64,000 nucleotides of DNA from Novosphingobium sp. GTDB lineage: Bacteria; Pseudomonadota; Alphaproteobacteria; Sphingomonadales; Sphingomonadaceae. Of this stretch, positions 18,440 through 27,539 are shown one piece after another. The stretch spans positions 1 through 64,000 of the forward strand of contig NZ_JADZAT010000017.1 of the NCBI RefSeq assembly GCF_020852455.1. Reading direction: 5' to 3'. The translations under genes were made by a program, and so were the position numbers. The notes under the pieces were generated by a model. That model saw only the letters and a program-made list of their open reading frames with translations. It ran no database searches and had not been told where the DNA came from. The first letter of the stretch is position 1; the number at the start of each line of letters is the position of its first letter.

Positions 18440-19007
18440 GTACACGCCCCGCATGAAGGCCAAGTACGACGCGGAAATCGCTAAGGCGATGACCGAGAAG
18501 TTTGGCTACAAGAATGCGATGGAAGTGCCCAAGATCGAAAAGATCACGCTCAACATGGGCGTGGGCGAAGGCAGCCAGGACAAGAAGAAGGTCCAGACCG
18601 CTGCCGAGGAAATGGCGCTGATTTCGGGCCAGAAGCCCGTGATCACCAAGGCGAAGAAGTCGATCGCGCAGTTCAAGCTGCGTGAAGGCATGCCGATCGG
18701 TTGCAAGGTCACCCTGCGCCGCGAACGCATGTTCGAATTCCTCGATCGCCTGATCACCGTCGCAATGCCCCGCATCCGCGACTTCCGTGGCCTCAATCCC
18801 AAGTCGTTCGACGGCCGCGGGAACTATGCCATGGGCCTGAAGGAGCAGATCATCTTCCCCGAGATCAGCTACGATCAGATCGAGAAGGTGCGTGGGATGG
18901 ACATCATCGTCACCACCACTGCCAAGACCGACGAGGAAGCGCGCGAGCTGCTTCGCCTGTTCGGTTTCCCGTTCCCGGCGGAAGCCGAAGCCGCGCAAGC
19001 GGCCTGA
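18432..19007 (+). CDS. rplE: 50S ribosomal protein L5
   Basis: 5S rRNA-binding protein of the central protuberance. It has 191 residues with [20 protein letters not shown] and [18 protein letters not shown]. An Ala/Glu-rich tail ends the chain. The start lies inside rplX (eight-base overlap). Confidence 0.97.
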   Translation: MAKYTPRMKAKYDAEIAKAMTEKFGYKNAMEVPKIEKITLNMGVGEGSQDKKKVQTAAEEMALISGQKPVITKAKKSIAQFKLREGMPIGCKVTLRRERMFEFLDRLITVAMPRIRDFRGLNPKSFDGRGNYAMGLKEQIIFPEISYDQIEKVRGMDIIVTTTAKTDEEARELLRLFGFPFPAEAEAAQAA

Positions 19008-19027
19008 GTTAGAGAGAGCTTAAGTCC

Positions 19028-19333
19028 ATGGCGAAACTGAGTTCCGTGAACAAGAACGAGCGTCGCAAGAAGCTCGTCAAGAAGTATGCGGCCAAGTATG
19101 CGAAGCTGAAGGCTGTTGCCGACGACAAGTCGCTCGATGAAACCGAGCGCCTGATCGCCCGGCTGAAGCTGGCCGAAGTTCCCCGCAACGGGAACCCGAC
19201 CCGCGTTCGCAACCGCTGCGTAACCACCGGCCGCCCGCGCGGCTACTATCGCAAGTTCGGCCTTTGCCGCGTTGAGCTGCGTGATCTTGCCAACAAGGGC
19301 ATGATCCCGGGCGTGACCAAGTCGAGCTGGTAA
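19028..19333 (+). CDS. rpsN: 30S ribosomal protein S14 (zinc-independent type)
   Basis: S14 helps form the 30S head. It has 101 residues and ends with [20 protein letters not shown]. The length and the absence of the CxxC pairs show the long, C-minus form that does not need zinc. A second, zinc-independent backup copy is therefore not expected. Confidence 0.96.
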   Translation: MAKLSSVNKNERRKKLVKKYAAKYAKLKAVADDKSLDETERLIARLKLAEVPRNGNPTRVRNRCVTTGRPRGYYRKFGLCRVELRDLANKGMIPGVTKSSW

Positions 19334-19343
19334 GGATCAAGCG

Positions 19344-19739
19344 ATGGCACTGACCGATCCCCTGGGTGATATGCTCACCCGCATCCGCAACGGCCAGCGT
19401 GCGAAGAAGGACTCTGTCCTTTCGCCGGCTTCGAAGCTGCGCGCTCGCGTGCTCGAAGTTCTGCAGCGCGAAGGCTATATCCGTGGTTATTCGGAGGACG
19501 CCACCGGCGCCCACCCGCAGCTGCGGATTGAACTGAAGTATTTCGAGGGCGAACCCGCGATCAAGCATGTCGCCCGCGTCTCCAAGCCTGGCCGCCGGGT
19601 CTACTCGGGTTCGAAGGAACTCCCGGTGATCCGCAATGGCCTGGGTATCACCATCGTCTCGACGCCGCGCGGCGTGCTTTCGGATGCCGAAGCGCGCGCC
19701 CACAACGTCGGTGGCGAAGTGCTGGCGGAGGTGTTCTGA
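19344..19739 (+). CDS. rpsH: 30S ribosomal protein S8
   Basis: Primary 16S rRNA-binding protein and, in E. coli, repressor of the spc operon. It has 131 residues, beginning [20 protein letters not shown]. The C-terminal signature [20 protein letters not shown] is intact. Its stop shares one base with the rplF start. Confidence 0.97.
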   Translation: MALTDPLGDMLTRIRNGQRAKKDSVLSPASKLRARVLEVLQREGYIRGYSEDATGAHPQLRIELKYFEGEPAIKHVARVSKPGRRVYSGSKELPVIRNGLGITIVSTPRGVLSDAEARAHNVGGEVLAEVF

Positions 19740-20272
19740 TGAGCCGCATCGGTAAAAGGCCGGTTGTTGTTCCCGGCGGCGTGACCGCCGCGATCGCCGA
19801 CGGCACCCTCACCGTGAAGGGCCCCAAGGGCACCCTCACGCTGAGCCTCGCTGACGACGTGACCTACGCGGTCGAGGAAGGCAGCATCTCGGTGCAGCCC
19901 GCCAACGACACCAAGCGCGCCCGCTCGTTCTGGGGCATGCAGCGCACCCTGGTGCAGAACCTCGTGACCGGGGTGACCGAAGGGTACACCAAGGTCCTCG
20001 AGATCACCGGTGTCGGCTATCGTGCCAACGCTCAGGGCAAGAACCTGAAGCTGCAGCTCGGTTACAGCCACGACGTCGATTTCGCGGTGCCGGAAGGTAT
20101 CGAGATCAAGACGCCCGACAACACCACGATCGAGATCTCGGGCATCGACAAGCAGAAGGTCGGCCAGGTTGCGGCCGAGATTCGCCGTTGGCGCAAGCCT
20201 GAACCCTACAAGGGCAAGGGCATCAAGTACCGCGGCGAGTACATCTTCCGCAAGGAAGGGAAGAAGAAGTAA
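19739..20272 (+). CDS. rplF: 50S ribosomal protein L6
   Basis: L6 sits near the sarcin-ricin loop and stabilises the factor-binding region. It has 177 residues, starting [20 protein letters not shown], with the signature [17 protein letters not shown] near the C-terminus. One-base overlaps on both sides. Confidence 0.97.
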   Translation: MSRIGKRPVVVPGGVTAAIADGTLTVKGPKGTLTLSLADDVTYAVEEGSISVQPANDTKRARSFWGMQRTLVQNLVTGVTEGYTKVLEITGVGYRANAQGKNLKLQLGYSHDVDFAVPEGIEIKTPDNTTIEISGIDKQKVGQVAAEIRRWRKPEPYKGKGIKYRGEYIFRKEGKKK

Positions 20273-20613
20273 TGGCCAAGCTGAACCTTTTCGAGCGCCG
20301 CCGTCGGCGCGTTCGCACCGCGCTCAAGGCGCGCGCCGGTGGCCGTCCGCGGCTTTCGGTGCACCGTTCGGGCCGTCACATCTACGCCCAGATCATCGAC
20401 GATGTCGCCGGGCGCACCGTGGCTGCTGCCAGCACGCTGGGCACCAAGGGTGGCTCGAATGTCGAAGCCGCTGCCAAGGTTGGTTCGGCTCTGGCCGAAG
20501 CCGCCAAGAAGGCTGGCGTGACCACCGTCGTGTTCGATCGCGGCGGCTTCCTGTTCCATGGCCGCGTCAAGGCGCTGGCTGACGCCGCGCGTGAAGGCGG
20601 GCTGGAGTTCTAA
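20272..20613 (+). CDS. rplR: 50S ribosomal protein L18
   Basis: 5S rRNA-binding protein. It has 113 residues; N-terminal Arg-rich segment [20 protein letters not shown] and C-terminal signature [20 protein letters not shown]. One-base overlap with rplF; rpsE begins one base after its stop. Confidence 0.97.
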   Translation: MAKLNLFERRRRRVRTALKARAGGRPRLSVHRSGRHIYAQIIDDVAGRTVAAASTLGTKGGSNVEAAAKVGSALAEAAKKAGVTTVVFDRGGFLFHGRVKALADAAREGGLEF

Positions 20614-20614
20614 G

Positions 20615-21328
20615 ATGGCTGACGAAACCAACATTGAAGCCGAAGTCGCCGTTGTCGAAGCGGCTCCCGAAGGCGAGCAGCGCGAAGCGCGCGGCCGTGG
20701 CCGTGGCCGCGGTGGTGATCGTGGCGGCGACCGCGGTGGCCGTGGTCGCGGACGTGACGATCGTCGCGGCCGTGGCGGCGACGAGGACGGCGGCGAAGAG
20801 CTGATCGAAAAGCTGGTCCACATCAACCGTGTCTCGAAGACCGTGAAGGGCGGCAAGCGCTTCGGTTTCGCGGCGCTGGTCGTGGTCGGCGACGGCAAGG
20901 GCCGCGTGGGCTTCGGTCATGGCAAGGCACGCGAAGTGCCGGAAGCCATCACCAAGGCAACCGCTTCGGCCAAGAAGAAGATGGTCCGCGTTCCGCTCAA
21001 GGAAGGCCGCACCCTGCACCATGACGGCAAGGGCCGTTTCGGCGCCGGCAAGGTCAACGTCCGCTCGGCTCCGGCCGGGACCGGGATCATCGCGGGCGGC
21101 CCGATGCGCGCCGTCTTCGAAAGCCTGGGTGTTGCCGACGTGGTGACCAAGTCGGTCGGCACTTCGAACCCCTACAACATGATCCGCGCCACCTTTGACG
21201 CGCTGGTGAGCCAGACTTCGCCGAAGTCGGTGGCTCAGCGCCGCGGCAAGAAGGTTGCCGACCTGCTGGGTCGCGGCGGTGCAAGCGCAGCGGAAGCTGA
21301 AGCTGCCGCCGGCGCCATTACGGAGTAA
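20615..21328 (+). CDS. rpsE: 30S ribosomal protein S5 with RG-rich N-terminal extension
   Basis: S5 is at the mRNA entry site and affects decoding accuracy. It has 237 residues; E. coli S5 has 167. The core begins near residue 63 ([20 protein letters not shown]) with the conserved [17 protein letters not shown]. The first ~62 residues are acidic and then strongly Arg/Gly repeated ([17 protein letters not shown] around residues 24–45). Such a tail is disordered and probably binds RNA. The start at 20615 is one base after the rplR stop; an earlier in-frame ATG at 20558 lies in rplR and is rejected. Confidence 0.95.
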   Translation: MADETNIEAEVAVVEAAPEGEQREARGRGRGRGGDRGGDRGGRGRGRDDRRGRGGDEDGGEELIEKLVHINRVSKTVKGGKRFGFAALVVVGDGKGRVGFGHGKAREVPEAITKATASAKKKMVRVPLKEGRTLHHDGKGRFGAGKVNVRSAPAGTGIIAGGPMRAVFESLGVADVVTKSVGTSNPYNMIRATFDALVSQTSPKSVAQRRGKKVADLLGRGGASAAEAEAAAGAITE

Positions 21329-21334
21329 CACGCG

Positions 21335-21511
21335 ATGGCCAAGATCAAGATCAAGCAGATCGGTTCGCCGATCCGTCGCCCGGAAAGCCAGAAGAAGATC
21401 CTCATCGGTCTTGGCTTGGGCAAGATGCACCGCGTTGTCGAACTTGAAGACACCGCCGAAGTGCGTGGCGCGATCGCCAAGCTGCCGCATATGGTGGCTG
21501 TGGTCGATTGA
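21335..21511 (+). CDS. rpmD: 50S ribosomal protein L30
   Basis: Short protein of 58 residues beginning [20 protein letters not shown] and containing [15 protein letters not shown], the L30 signature. Six bases after rpsE. In most bacteria it is followed directly by rplO; here two hairpins, a strong terminator and an acyltransferase gene intervene. Confidence 0.93.
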   Translation: MAKIKIKQIGSPIRRPESQKKILIGLGLGKMHRVVELEDTAEVRGAIAKLPHMVAVVD

Positions 21512-21521
21512 TGGTACATTG

Positions 21522-21540
21522 CCCTGCCGCTGCGGCAGGG
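21522..21540 (+). terminator. Hairpin after rpmD, possible weak terminator
   Basis: CCCTGCCG (21522–21529) pairs perfectly with CGGCAGGG (21533–21540) around a three-base loop. Only a poor T-run follows (TAGTTTG), so it may protect the 3' end rather than terminate. Confidence 0.5.
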
Positions 21541-21610
21541 TAGTTTGTCCGCCTGTCGGTAAAGAGGCGATCCGGTTAGTCCTGCGATCCTCCAGCGGCA
21601 GTATACACAA

Positions 21611-21642
21611 GAAGTCCCGGCGAAAGCCGGGACTTTTTGTTT
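21611..21642 (+). terminator. Strong intrinsic terminator after rpmD
   Basis: AAGTCCCGGC (21612–21621) and GCCGGGACTT (21626–21635) form a perfect stem with a GAAA tetraloop, followed by TTTGTTT. It closes the rpsJ–rpmD transcript before the acyltransferase gene. Confidence 0.88.
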
Positions 21643-21681
21643 GGACTGGGCTAGACCGCGCCTGGCACCAAAGGGGGCGCA

Positions 21682-22803
21682 ATGGGACTGCTCAGGGTAT
21701 TGCTGGCGCTAGCCGTGCTGTTCGAGCACACCGGCGGCCTTGGCGACGAGCGGGGCGGTTACTGGATGATCGGCGGGCCGCTGGCGGTGCAGGCCTTCTT
21801 CGTCATTTCGGGCTTCTACATGGGGCTGGTGCTGAACGAGCGGTACGATCGCCCCGCGCTCAACCGCGCCTTCTACCTCAACCGGGCGATCCGGATCTAT
21901 TCGATCTATTTCCTGTTCCTGGCGCTCTATCTGGCGGTCTTTGCGCTGGCGCAGTGGCAGACCGGGCATTCGCCGCTCGATCCGTATTTCTCCAGCCTGG
22001 TCACATGGCCGGAAAAGCTGGGCCTGGCGCTGCTCAACCTGACGGTGATCGGGCAGGACCTGCCGCTGTGGCTGCGGATCGAGGACGGGCAGCTCGCCTG
22101 GACCACCCAGGCCTTTGGCACCGGGCCGCTTGACGTGTTCCACTTCATGGCGATCCCGGTTGCCTGGTCGCTCAGCCTTGAGCTGTGCTTCTACCTGATC
22201 GCGCCGTTCATCGCCCGGCGCAGCTGGCAGCAGATTGCCGCGCTGTTCGCCGCATCGGTCATGCTGCGACTGAGCGCGGCCGGGCTGGGCTTCACCGCCG
22301 ATCCGTTCAGCTACCGCTTCTTCCCGTTCGAGCTGGCACTGTTCCTGGCCGGGGTGCTGGCCTACAAGGCCTGGGCGGCCAATCACCAGCGCTGGGACGG
22401 GGCCGGGGCGAGGGCGCTCGCACTGGCGGTTCCGGCCGCGACGCTGGCCTATCCGCTGCTGCTGGGGGACTGGCCCGAAACGGCGTTCTTTACCCCGCCG
22501 CGGATCCTCTATCTGCTGCTGATCGCCTGCGCCTTGCCCGCGGTCCATCAGTGGAGCCGCAATTCGGTGCTCGATCGCCAGATCGGTGAGCTGTCTTATC
22601 CGCTCTATCTCAATCAGTTGCTGGTTCTGGGCCTGCTGGCAGGCTGGCCGGCGCTGGGCGCGAATGCCTCCGTGCGGACCGTGGCGGTCGCGCTGGTCAG
22701 CCTGGCGCTCGCCTGGGTGGTGGTGCGCTTTGTCGATGCCCGGATCGAGGCCTGGCGCCGCCGTCTGGCGGCCCGGGCGGGGGCGCAGCAAATAGGGGGG
22801 TGA
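21682..22803 (+). CDS. Acyltransferase 3 family membrane protein (OafA/YrhL-like)
   Basis: A protein of 373 residues with about ten hydrophobic segments. Family marks: an early His after the first helix (LFEHTGG), the FFVISGF motif, and the R-x10-R type motif in RAFYLNRAIRIYSIYF. Such proteins O-acylate sugars of lipopolysaccharide, exopolysaccharide or other glycans from the inner membrane. The target is unknown. It interrupts the spc ribosomal order between rpmD and rplO, behind a strong terminator. A promoter-like sequence for rplO overlaps its stop codon. Confidence 0.82.
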   Translation: MGLLRVLLALAVLFEHTGGLGDERGGYWMIGGPLAVQAFFVISGFYMGLVLNERYDRPALNRAFYLNRAIRIYSIYFLFLALYLAVFALAQWQTGHSPLDPYFSSLVTWPEKLGLALLNLTVIGQDLPLWLRIEDGQLAWTTQAFGTGPLDVFHFMAIPVAWSLSLELCFYLIAPFIARRSWQQIAALFAASVMLRLSAAGLGFTADPFSYRFFPFELALFLAGVLAYKAWAANHQRWDGAGARALALAVPAATLAYPLLLGDWPETAFFTPPRILYLLLIACALPAVHQWSRNSVLDRQIGELSYPLYLNQLLVLGLLAGWPALGANASVRTVAVALVSLALAWVVVRFVDARIEAWRRRLAARAGAQQIGG

Positions 22804-22828
22804 CATCGCCCGCCGCTTCGCCTAAGGG
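22800..22828 (+). promoter_or_regulatory. Candidate promoter of rplO–secY–adk
   Basis: GTGACA (22800–22805), a 17-base spacer and TAAGGG (22823–22828), lying over the stop of the acyltransferase gene. The -10-like box is nearly the same as at rpsM and hisG. It would restore expression of the ribosomal genes cut off by the terminator after rpmD. Confidence 0.45.
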
Positions 22829-22873
22829 CGCGCCTCCTATCAGCGCGACTAAAAGCGAAAGCGAGTGCAAATC

Positions 22874-23353
22874 ATGAAACTGAACGATATCCGTGACAAT
22901 CAGGGTGCCCGCAAGTCCCGCATGCGCGTCGGACGCGGCATCGGTTCGGGCAAGGGCAAGACTGCCGGCCGCGGCCAGAAGGGTGCCAAGGCACGTTCGG
23001 GCGTCAGCATCAACGGCTTTGAAGGCGGCCAGATGCCGCTGCACATGCGGATCCCGAAGCGCGGCTTCAACAACATCTTCGCCAAAGACTATGCCGAAGT
23101 GAACCTGGGCATGGTCCAGAAGGCGATCGACGCCGGCAAGCTTGATGCCAAGAAGGACATCGATCACGCCGCGCTGAAGGCCGCTGGCCTGGCCCGTGGC
23201 GGCAAGGACGGCGTCCGCCTGCTCGGCAAGGGCGAACTGAAGGCCAAGGCCAAGTTCGTGGTTGCCGGGGTTTCAGCCGGGGCCAAGGCCGCGGTCGAAA
23301 AGGCCGGCGGTTCGGTCGAAGTGCCTGCCGAAAAGGCCGCTGCCAGCGAATAA
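22874..23353 (+). CDS. rplO: 50S ribosomal protein L15
   Basis: Late-assembly 50S protein. It has 159 residues starting [20 protein letters not shown], with the Gly/Lys-rich [17 protein letters not shown] and the signature [18 protein letters not shown] short Ala/Glu tail ends it. The ATG at 22874 is used as it matches the family start; the GTG at 22865 would add three residues. Confidence 0.96.
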   Translation: MKLNDIRDNQGARKSRMRVGRGIGSGKGKTAGRGQKGAKARSGVSINGFEGGQMPLHMRIPKRGFNNIFAKDYAEVNLGMVQKAIDAGKLDAKKDIDHAALKAAGLARGGKDGVRLLGKGELKAKAKFVVAGVSAGAKAAVEKAGGSVEVPAEKAAASE

Positions 23354-23365
23354 ATCGACAGTCAT

Positions 23366-23398
23366 GTTCGGGCGGGGGTTACCAATCTCCGCCCGAAC
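23366..23398 (+). other. Hairpin between rplO and secY
   Basis: GTTCGGGCGG (23366–23375) pairs perfectly with CCGCCCGAAC (23389–23398) around a 13-base loop. No T-run follows. It may reduce read-through or shield the rplO 3' end, lowering SecY relative to L15. Confidence 0.5.
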
Positions 23399-23475
23399 CC
23401 TATATGGACGTCTGATTTACAGGGGACGCGGCAGTCCGGATCGCTCCGGACGCCCAGCATAGGCATTTTCAGAGC

Positions 23476-24825
23476 ATGGCATCACGCGCCGACAATCTCG
23501 CGAGCAACCTGAGCCTCGCCAACTTCTCGAAGGCGACCGAGCTCAAGAAGCGCATCTGGTTCACAATCGGTGCACTGATCGTGTTCCGCTTCCTCAGCTT
23601 CGTGCCGCTGCCCGGGATCGACCCGCTGGCGCTGAAGGCGTTCATGGAACGCAGCTCGGGCGGGATCCTCGATTTCTTCAACATGTTCTCGGGCGGCGCG
23701 CTGGCCAACTACAGCCTGATCTCGCTTGGCGTGATGCCCTACATCACCGCCTCGATCGTGGTCCAGCTGGCCGCTTCGCTGCATCCATCGCTCGCCAGCC
23801 TCAAAAAGGAAGGCGAAAGCGGGCGGCGCAAGCTCAACCAGTACAGCCGCTATGGCGCGGTCTTCCTCAGCGTGCTGCAGGGCTACGCCGCGCTGCGCAA
23901 CGCCGATATCCAGGGCTTCGCGATCGATCCCGGCCCGCTGTTCTATGCGGCCGGGCTGATCTCGCTGGTCGGCGGCACCATGTTCCTGCTGTGGCTGGGC
24001 GAACAGATCACCAGCCGTGGGATCGGTAACGGCACCTCGCTGATCATCATGGCGGGGATCGTGGCCGGCATGCCGACCTTCTTCTCCAACATGTTCACCC
24101 AGTACGGCACCGGGGCAATCAGCGGTTTCACCATCGCCGCGCTGATCGGGATGATCGTCGGCCTGGTGCTGATGATCTGCTTCATGGAACGCGCCACCCG
24201 CCGCCTGCTGATCCAGTATCCCAAGCGGGCCAGCCAGAACGGCATGATGCAGGCCGATCGCAGCCACCTGCCGCTGAAGATCAACACTGCCGGCGTGATC
24301 CCCCCGATCTTCGCCAGCTCGCTGTTGCTGCTGCCGCTGACGATCAGCCAGTTTGCCGGCAATTCGGTTTCGCCGGATTCGACGATGGGCAACGTGCTGG
24401 TGTCGATCAACCAGTACCTGGGCCACGGCAAGCCGCTCTACATGCTGCTCTATGCGCTGGGGATCATCTTCTTCTGCTTCTTCTACACCGCTGTGGTGTT
24501 CAATCCGGAAGAGACGGCGGACAACCTCAAGCGCAACGGTGGGTTCATTCCGGGCATCCGTCCCGGCAAGAACACCGCGACCTACCTTGATTACGTGCTG
24601 ACCCGGATCACCGTGATTGGCGCGATCTACATCACCATCGTCTGCGTGCTGCCGGAATATGTCATCGCCCAGACCGGGATCGGATCGCTGTTCCTGGGCG
24701 GCACCAGCCTGTTGATCGTGGTCAACGTCACGGTCGATACAATCACGCAGATACAGTCGCACCTGCTGGCCCACCAGTATGGTGACCTGATCAAGAAGGC
24801 GAAGCTGAAGGGGCGCTTGCGCTAA
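23476..24825 (+). CDS. secY: Preprotein translocase subunit SecY
   Basis: Central channel of the Sec translocon. It has 449 residues with ten expected transmembrane helices. Family marks: the plug region after helix 1 (VPLPGIDPLALKAFMERSSG), MPYITASIVVQL and the cytoplasmic loop NPEETADNLKRNGGFIPGIR. It exports signal-peptide proteins and inserts membrane proteins, many of which are encoded nearby. Followed by adk as in many bacteria. Confidence 0.97.
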   Translation: MASRADNLASNLSLANFSKATELKKRIWFTIGALIVFRFLSFVPLPGIDPLALKAFMERSSGGILDFFNMFSGGALANYSLISLGVMPYITASIVVQLAASLHPSLASLKKEGESGRRKLNQYSRYGAVFLSVLQGYAALRNADIQGFAIDPGPLFYAAGLISLVGGTMFLLWLGEQITSRGIGNGTSLIIMAGIVAGMPTFFSNMFTQYGTGAISGFTIAALIGMIVGLVLMICFMERATRRLLIQYPKRASQNGMMQADRSHLPLKINTAGVIPPIFASSLLLLPLTISQFAGNSVSPDSTMGNVLVSINQYLGHGKPLYMLLYALGIIFFCFFYTAVVFNPEETADNLKRNGGFIPGIRPGKNTATYLDYVLTRITVIGAIYITIVCVLPEYVIAQTGIGSLFLGGTSLLIVVNVTVDTITQIQSHLLAHQYGDLIKKAKLKGRLR

Positions 24826-24846
24826 CCGGCGAACGGGGGTTTGAAC

Positions 24847-25494
24847 GTGGACATCATCCTGCTTGGACCGCCCGGAGCGGGCAAGGGCACCCAGGCCCAG
24901 CGTCTGGTCGAAGCGCACGGCATGCGCCAGCTTTCGACCGGAGACATGCTGCGCGCGGCCGTCAAGGCCGGGACTGCGGTGGGTCTGCAAGCCAAGGCGG
25001 TGATGGACCGGGGCGAACTGGTTTCGGACGAGATCGTTTCCGCGCTGATCGGTGAAGAGCTGGACGCGATGGGCGCCGGGCAGGGCGCGATCTTCGATGG
25101 CTATCCGCGTACTGCCGCCCAGGCTGAAAGCCTTGATGCGATCCTGGCCGCGCGTGGCCGCAAGCTTGAACACGTGATCGAGCTTGAAGTCGATGAAGAC
25201 GCACTGGTCGAACGGATCTGCGGTCGCTTCACCTGCGCCAATTGCGGCAAGGGCTATCACGACAAGTTCGAACAGCCCCGCCAGCCGGGCGTCTGCGACA
25301 AGTGCGGCAGCCATGAATTCAAGCGCCGGCCCGACGATAACGAGGATACCGTGCGCACCCGCATGGCCGAATATCGCGCCAAGACCGCGCCGATCCTGCC
25401 GATCTATGATGCGCGCGGGATTGTGACCCGGGTTAACGGCATGGCCGAAATCGACCATGTGACAGCGGCGATCGAACGCATTATCAAGGGCTGA
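24847..25494 (+). CDS. adk: Adenylate kinase (long, zinc-binding LID type)
   Basis: Catalyses ATP + AMP = 2 ADP. It has 215 residues. The P-loop is GPPGAGKGTQ, the AMP-binding part DGYPRTAAQAESLD. The LID holds four Cys (CANC and CDKC), typical of zinc-binding long forms. The GTG at 24847 is chosen since GGGGG lies six bases upstream; a TTG at 24841 is possible and adds two residues. Follows secY in the same unit. Confidence 0.95.
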   Translation: MDIILLGPPGAGKGTQAQRLVEAHGMRQLSTGDMLRAAVKAGTAVGLQAKAVMDRGELVSDEIVSALIGEELDAMGAGQGAIFDGYPRTAAQAESLDAILAARGRKLEHVIELEVDEDALVERICGRFTCANCGKGYHDKFEQPRQPGVCDKCGSHEFKRRPDDNEDTVRTRMAEYRAKTAPILPIYDARGIVTRVNGMAEIDHVTAAIERIIKG

Positions 25495-25534
25495 CACGCC
25501 GCCGACCGATCGCGCGGCGATTGGGGAGGCAGCC

Positions 25535-26092
25535 ATGTTTCGAACCATTGTGGGCGCCGCGACCTGCGCACTGGCAATCGTCCAGGCGCCACCGGCCCGC
25601 GCCGAAGTCGTCCAGCAAGGCGATACCGGATTTGTCGTTCGCCACAGCGCCGAGGTTCCGGCCGATCAGATGGCGGTCTGGAAGGTGCTGATCGCTCCGG
25701 CCAGGTGGTGGTCAAGCGATCACACCTGGTCGAAGGACGCCGCCAACCTCTACATCGATGCCCAGGCCACCGGCTGCTTCTGCGAAAAGCTGCCCAAGCC
25801 CGCCGATGCCCCAGCCGACCAGCGCATGGGCAGCGTCGAGCACATGCACGTGATTTTCGCCGATCCCCAGCGCGGCCTGCTCCGCATGTCCGGCGCGCTG
25901 GGCCCGCTGCAGGGCGAGGCGCTCAACGGAACGCTGACGATCGCGCTCAAGAAGACCGATACCGGAACCCGGATCGAGCTCGAATACGTGGTCGGCGGCT
26001 ACATGCGCTTCAAGGGCGAGGAAATCGCGCCCGCGGTTGACGGCATGTTGAGCGGGCAGCTGGCGGGGCTGGCGAAGGCGGCCGGGGGGTAG
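25535..26092 (+). CDS. Exported SRPBCC-superfamily protein
   Basis: A protein of 185 residues with an N-terminal signal peptide (about residues 1–23, cleavage after ARA). The rest resembles the SRPBCC/START-like helix-grip fold (for example ADQMAVWKVLIAPARWWSSD and a long C-terminal helix). Such folds bind hydrophobic ligands; the ligand is unknown. It sits between adk and rpsM, where most bacteria have rpmJ, infA or nothing. It could share the adk transcript; a short hairpin (TCCCGG/CCGGGA, 26099–26116) follows. Confidence 0.7.
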   Translation: MFRTIVGAATCALAIVQAPPARAEVVQQGDTGFVVRHSAEVPADQMAVWKVLIAPARWWSSDHTWSKDAANLYIDAQATGCFCEKLPKPADAPADQRMGSVEHMHVIFADPQRGLLRMSGALGPLQGEALNGTLTIALKKTDTGTRIELEYVVGGYMRFKGEEIAPAVDGMLSGQLAGLAKAAGG

Positions 26093-26451
26093 TGCGCCTC
26101 CCGGGCCTGTCCGGGACCTTTCCTACAGGCCGACGACCTGTCATCCTCACAGCCACCGCGTTCTTTGACATCGTCGATTGTTCGCCCGAAATCGCCCTAG
26201 CCTGGCCGCTTTATGCTGGTTGAAGGAAGCTCCGCGCATGGGTTTTATCAACTAGCTCGGAATTGTCGTTTGTTTTCAGAGAGGGCGTTTCCCCGATCAT
26301 GCGCTTCACAGGCCTGAGTATGAACAAAAATGCCCCGGATGACCGCCCAATCCACTCCTGCTGTCGCTAATCGCTTTGACCACGAACCCGCGCCGCGATA
26401 TGCATTGCCCCCTAGGCCGCGCCCGTGCCCGCCCATATCTGGTGCGGGCCG

Positions 26452-26480
26452 TTGACATGTATGGCGAATCGCCCTAAGCG
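26452..26480 (+). promoter_or_regulatory. Candidate promoter of rpsM–rpsK–rpoA–rplQ
   Basis: TTGACA (26452–26457), a 17-base spacer and TAAGCG (26475–26480). The -35 box is a perfect sigma-70 match. It explains how the alpha operon is transcribed despite the foreign gene upstream. Confidence 0.6.
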
Positions 26481-26574
26481 CGCCGCTCAACCGAACAAAG
26501 GGGTCGTCCGGAAGGCGTAAGTCATTGCACTCGCCAGCCGGGCTTTTTGCCGTTTTGCCGGTTGAAGCGTTGAG

Positions 26575-26603
26575 ATGGAAGGTTCGCACCCGCTGCCTTC
26601 CGT
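26575..26603 (+). promoter_or_regulatory. Leader hairpin before rpsM
   Basis: GGAAGG (26577–26582) pairs with CCTTCC (26596–26601), extended by one A–U and one U·G pair, with a 13-base loop. It ends a few bases before the GGAGCATGGAGA ribosome-binding region. In other bacteria S4 binds the rpsM leader; rpsD is not in this operon here, so the ligand is open. Confidence 0.35.
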
Positions 26604-26620
26604 GGAGCATGGAGAATTAA

Positions 26621-26989
26621 GTGGCTCGAATTGCCGGGGTCAATATCCCCACCAACAAGCGCGTGATCATCGCGCTCACCTACATTCACGGCATTGGCTC
26701 GTTCAAGGCCCGCCAGATCGTTGACAAGCTTGGTATCGATCACACGCGCCGCGTGTCCGATCTGAGCGATCAGGAAGTGCTGCACATCCGCGAAGCGATC
26801 GACGCCGATCACACCGTTGAGGGTGACCTGCGCCGCGAAACCGCGATGAACATCAAGCGCCTGATGGACCTGGCCTGCTATCGCGGGCTGCGTCACCGCA
26901 AGGGCCTGCCGGTCCGCGGTCAACGCACCCACACCAACGCCCGCACCCGCAAGGGCAAGGCCAAGCCGATCGCCGGCAAGAAGAAGTAA
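26621..26989 (+). CDS. rpsM: 30S ribosomal protein S13
   Basis: Forms intersubunit bridges B1a/B1b and pairs with S19. It has 122 residues. It starts with GTG at 26621 ([20 protein letters not shown]). The signature [20 protein letters not shown] is intact. First gene of the alpha operon. Confidence 0.97.
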   Translation: MARIAGVNIPTNKRVIIALTYIHGIGSFKARQIVDKLGIDHTRRVSDLSDQEVLHIREAIDADHTVEGDLRRETAMNIKRLMDLACYRGLRHRKGLPVRGQRTHTNARTRKGKAKPIAGKKK

Positions 26990-27043
26990 GCCAGGGGTAA
27001 CCCCTCAGGCTTTCCCTTCCCGAATTCGAGTAGGACGAGAAAA

Positions 27044-27433
27044 ATGGCACGCGAACCCCAGCGCATCAAGCGCCGCGAGCGTAAGAACATCACCAGCGGC
27101 ATCGCGCATGTGAATGCCAGCTTCAACAACACCATGATCACCATCACCGACGCCCAGGGCAATGCGATTTCCTGGTCGAGCGCCGGCATGATGGGCTTCA
27201 AGGGCAGCCGCAAGTCGACCCCCTATGCCGCCCAGGTGGCTGCGGACGACGCCGGCAAGAAGGCCGCCGAACACGGCGTGCGCACCCTTGAGGTTGAAGT
27301 GAAGGGCCCGGGCTCGGGCCGCGAAAGCGCACTGCGTGCGCTGCAGGCGGTCGGCTTCACCATCACTTCGATCCGCGACGTGACGCCGATCCCGCACAAC
27401 GGGGTCCGTCCTTCAAAGCGTCGCCGCGTCTGA
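27044..27433 (+). CDS. rpsK: 30S ribosomal protein S11
   Basis: Platform protein contacting S7 and the E-site mRNA. It has 129 residues with the signature [20 protein letters not shown] and the C-terminal [18 protein letters not shown]. 54 bases after rpsM, standard order. Confidence 0.97.
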   Translation: MAREPQRIKRRERKNITSGIAHVNASFNNTMITITDAQGNAISWSSAGMMGFKGSRKSTPYAAQVAADDAGKKAAEHGVRTLEVEVKGPGSGRESALRALQAVGFTITSIRDVTPIPHNGVRPSKRRRV

Positions 27434-27539
27434 TTTGCCGTTCGCGGGTGGGGCTTTCCCGCCCGCGCTTTCGGATCGGCTGCCCAGCCTGCAGGCAAAG
27501 CAGCCGTTCCCGCCAGAACAAAACCCCAAGGGGAACCAT

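Larger units (their letters stand above)
26093..26620 (+). other. Long gap before rpsM holding its promoter and leader
   Basis: 528 bases without a convincing gene. After the short hairpin behind the SRPBCC gene there is a second inverted pair ACAGG/CCTGT (26125–26141). The part 26150–26440 has no clear structure. A promoter-like sequence with a consensus -35 is at 26452–26480, giving a leader of about 130 bases with a hairpin next to the rpsM ribosome-binding site. Confidence 0.5.

Noticed and set aside
26248..26610. 120-codon minus-strand frame in the gap before rpsM
   Set aside because: No homology or ribosome-binding site, and it would lie over the rpsM promoter.
24826..26620. Missing rpmJ or infA near adk/rpsM as a deletion
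   Set aside because: In alphaproteobacteria these genes are commonly elsewhere, so absence here is not unusual.
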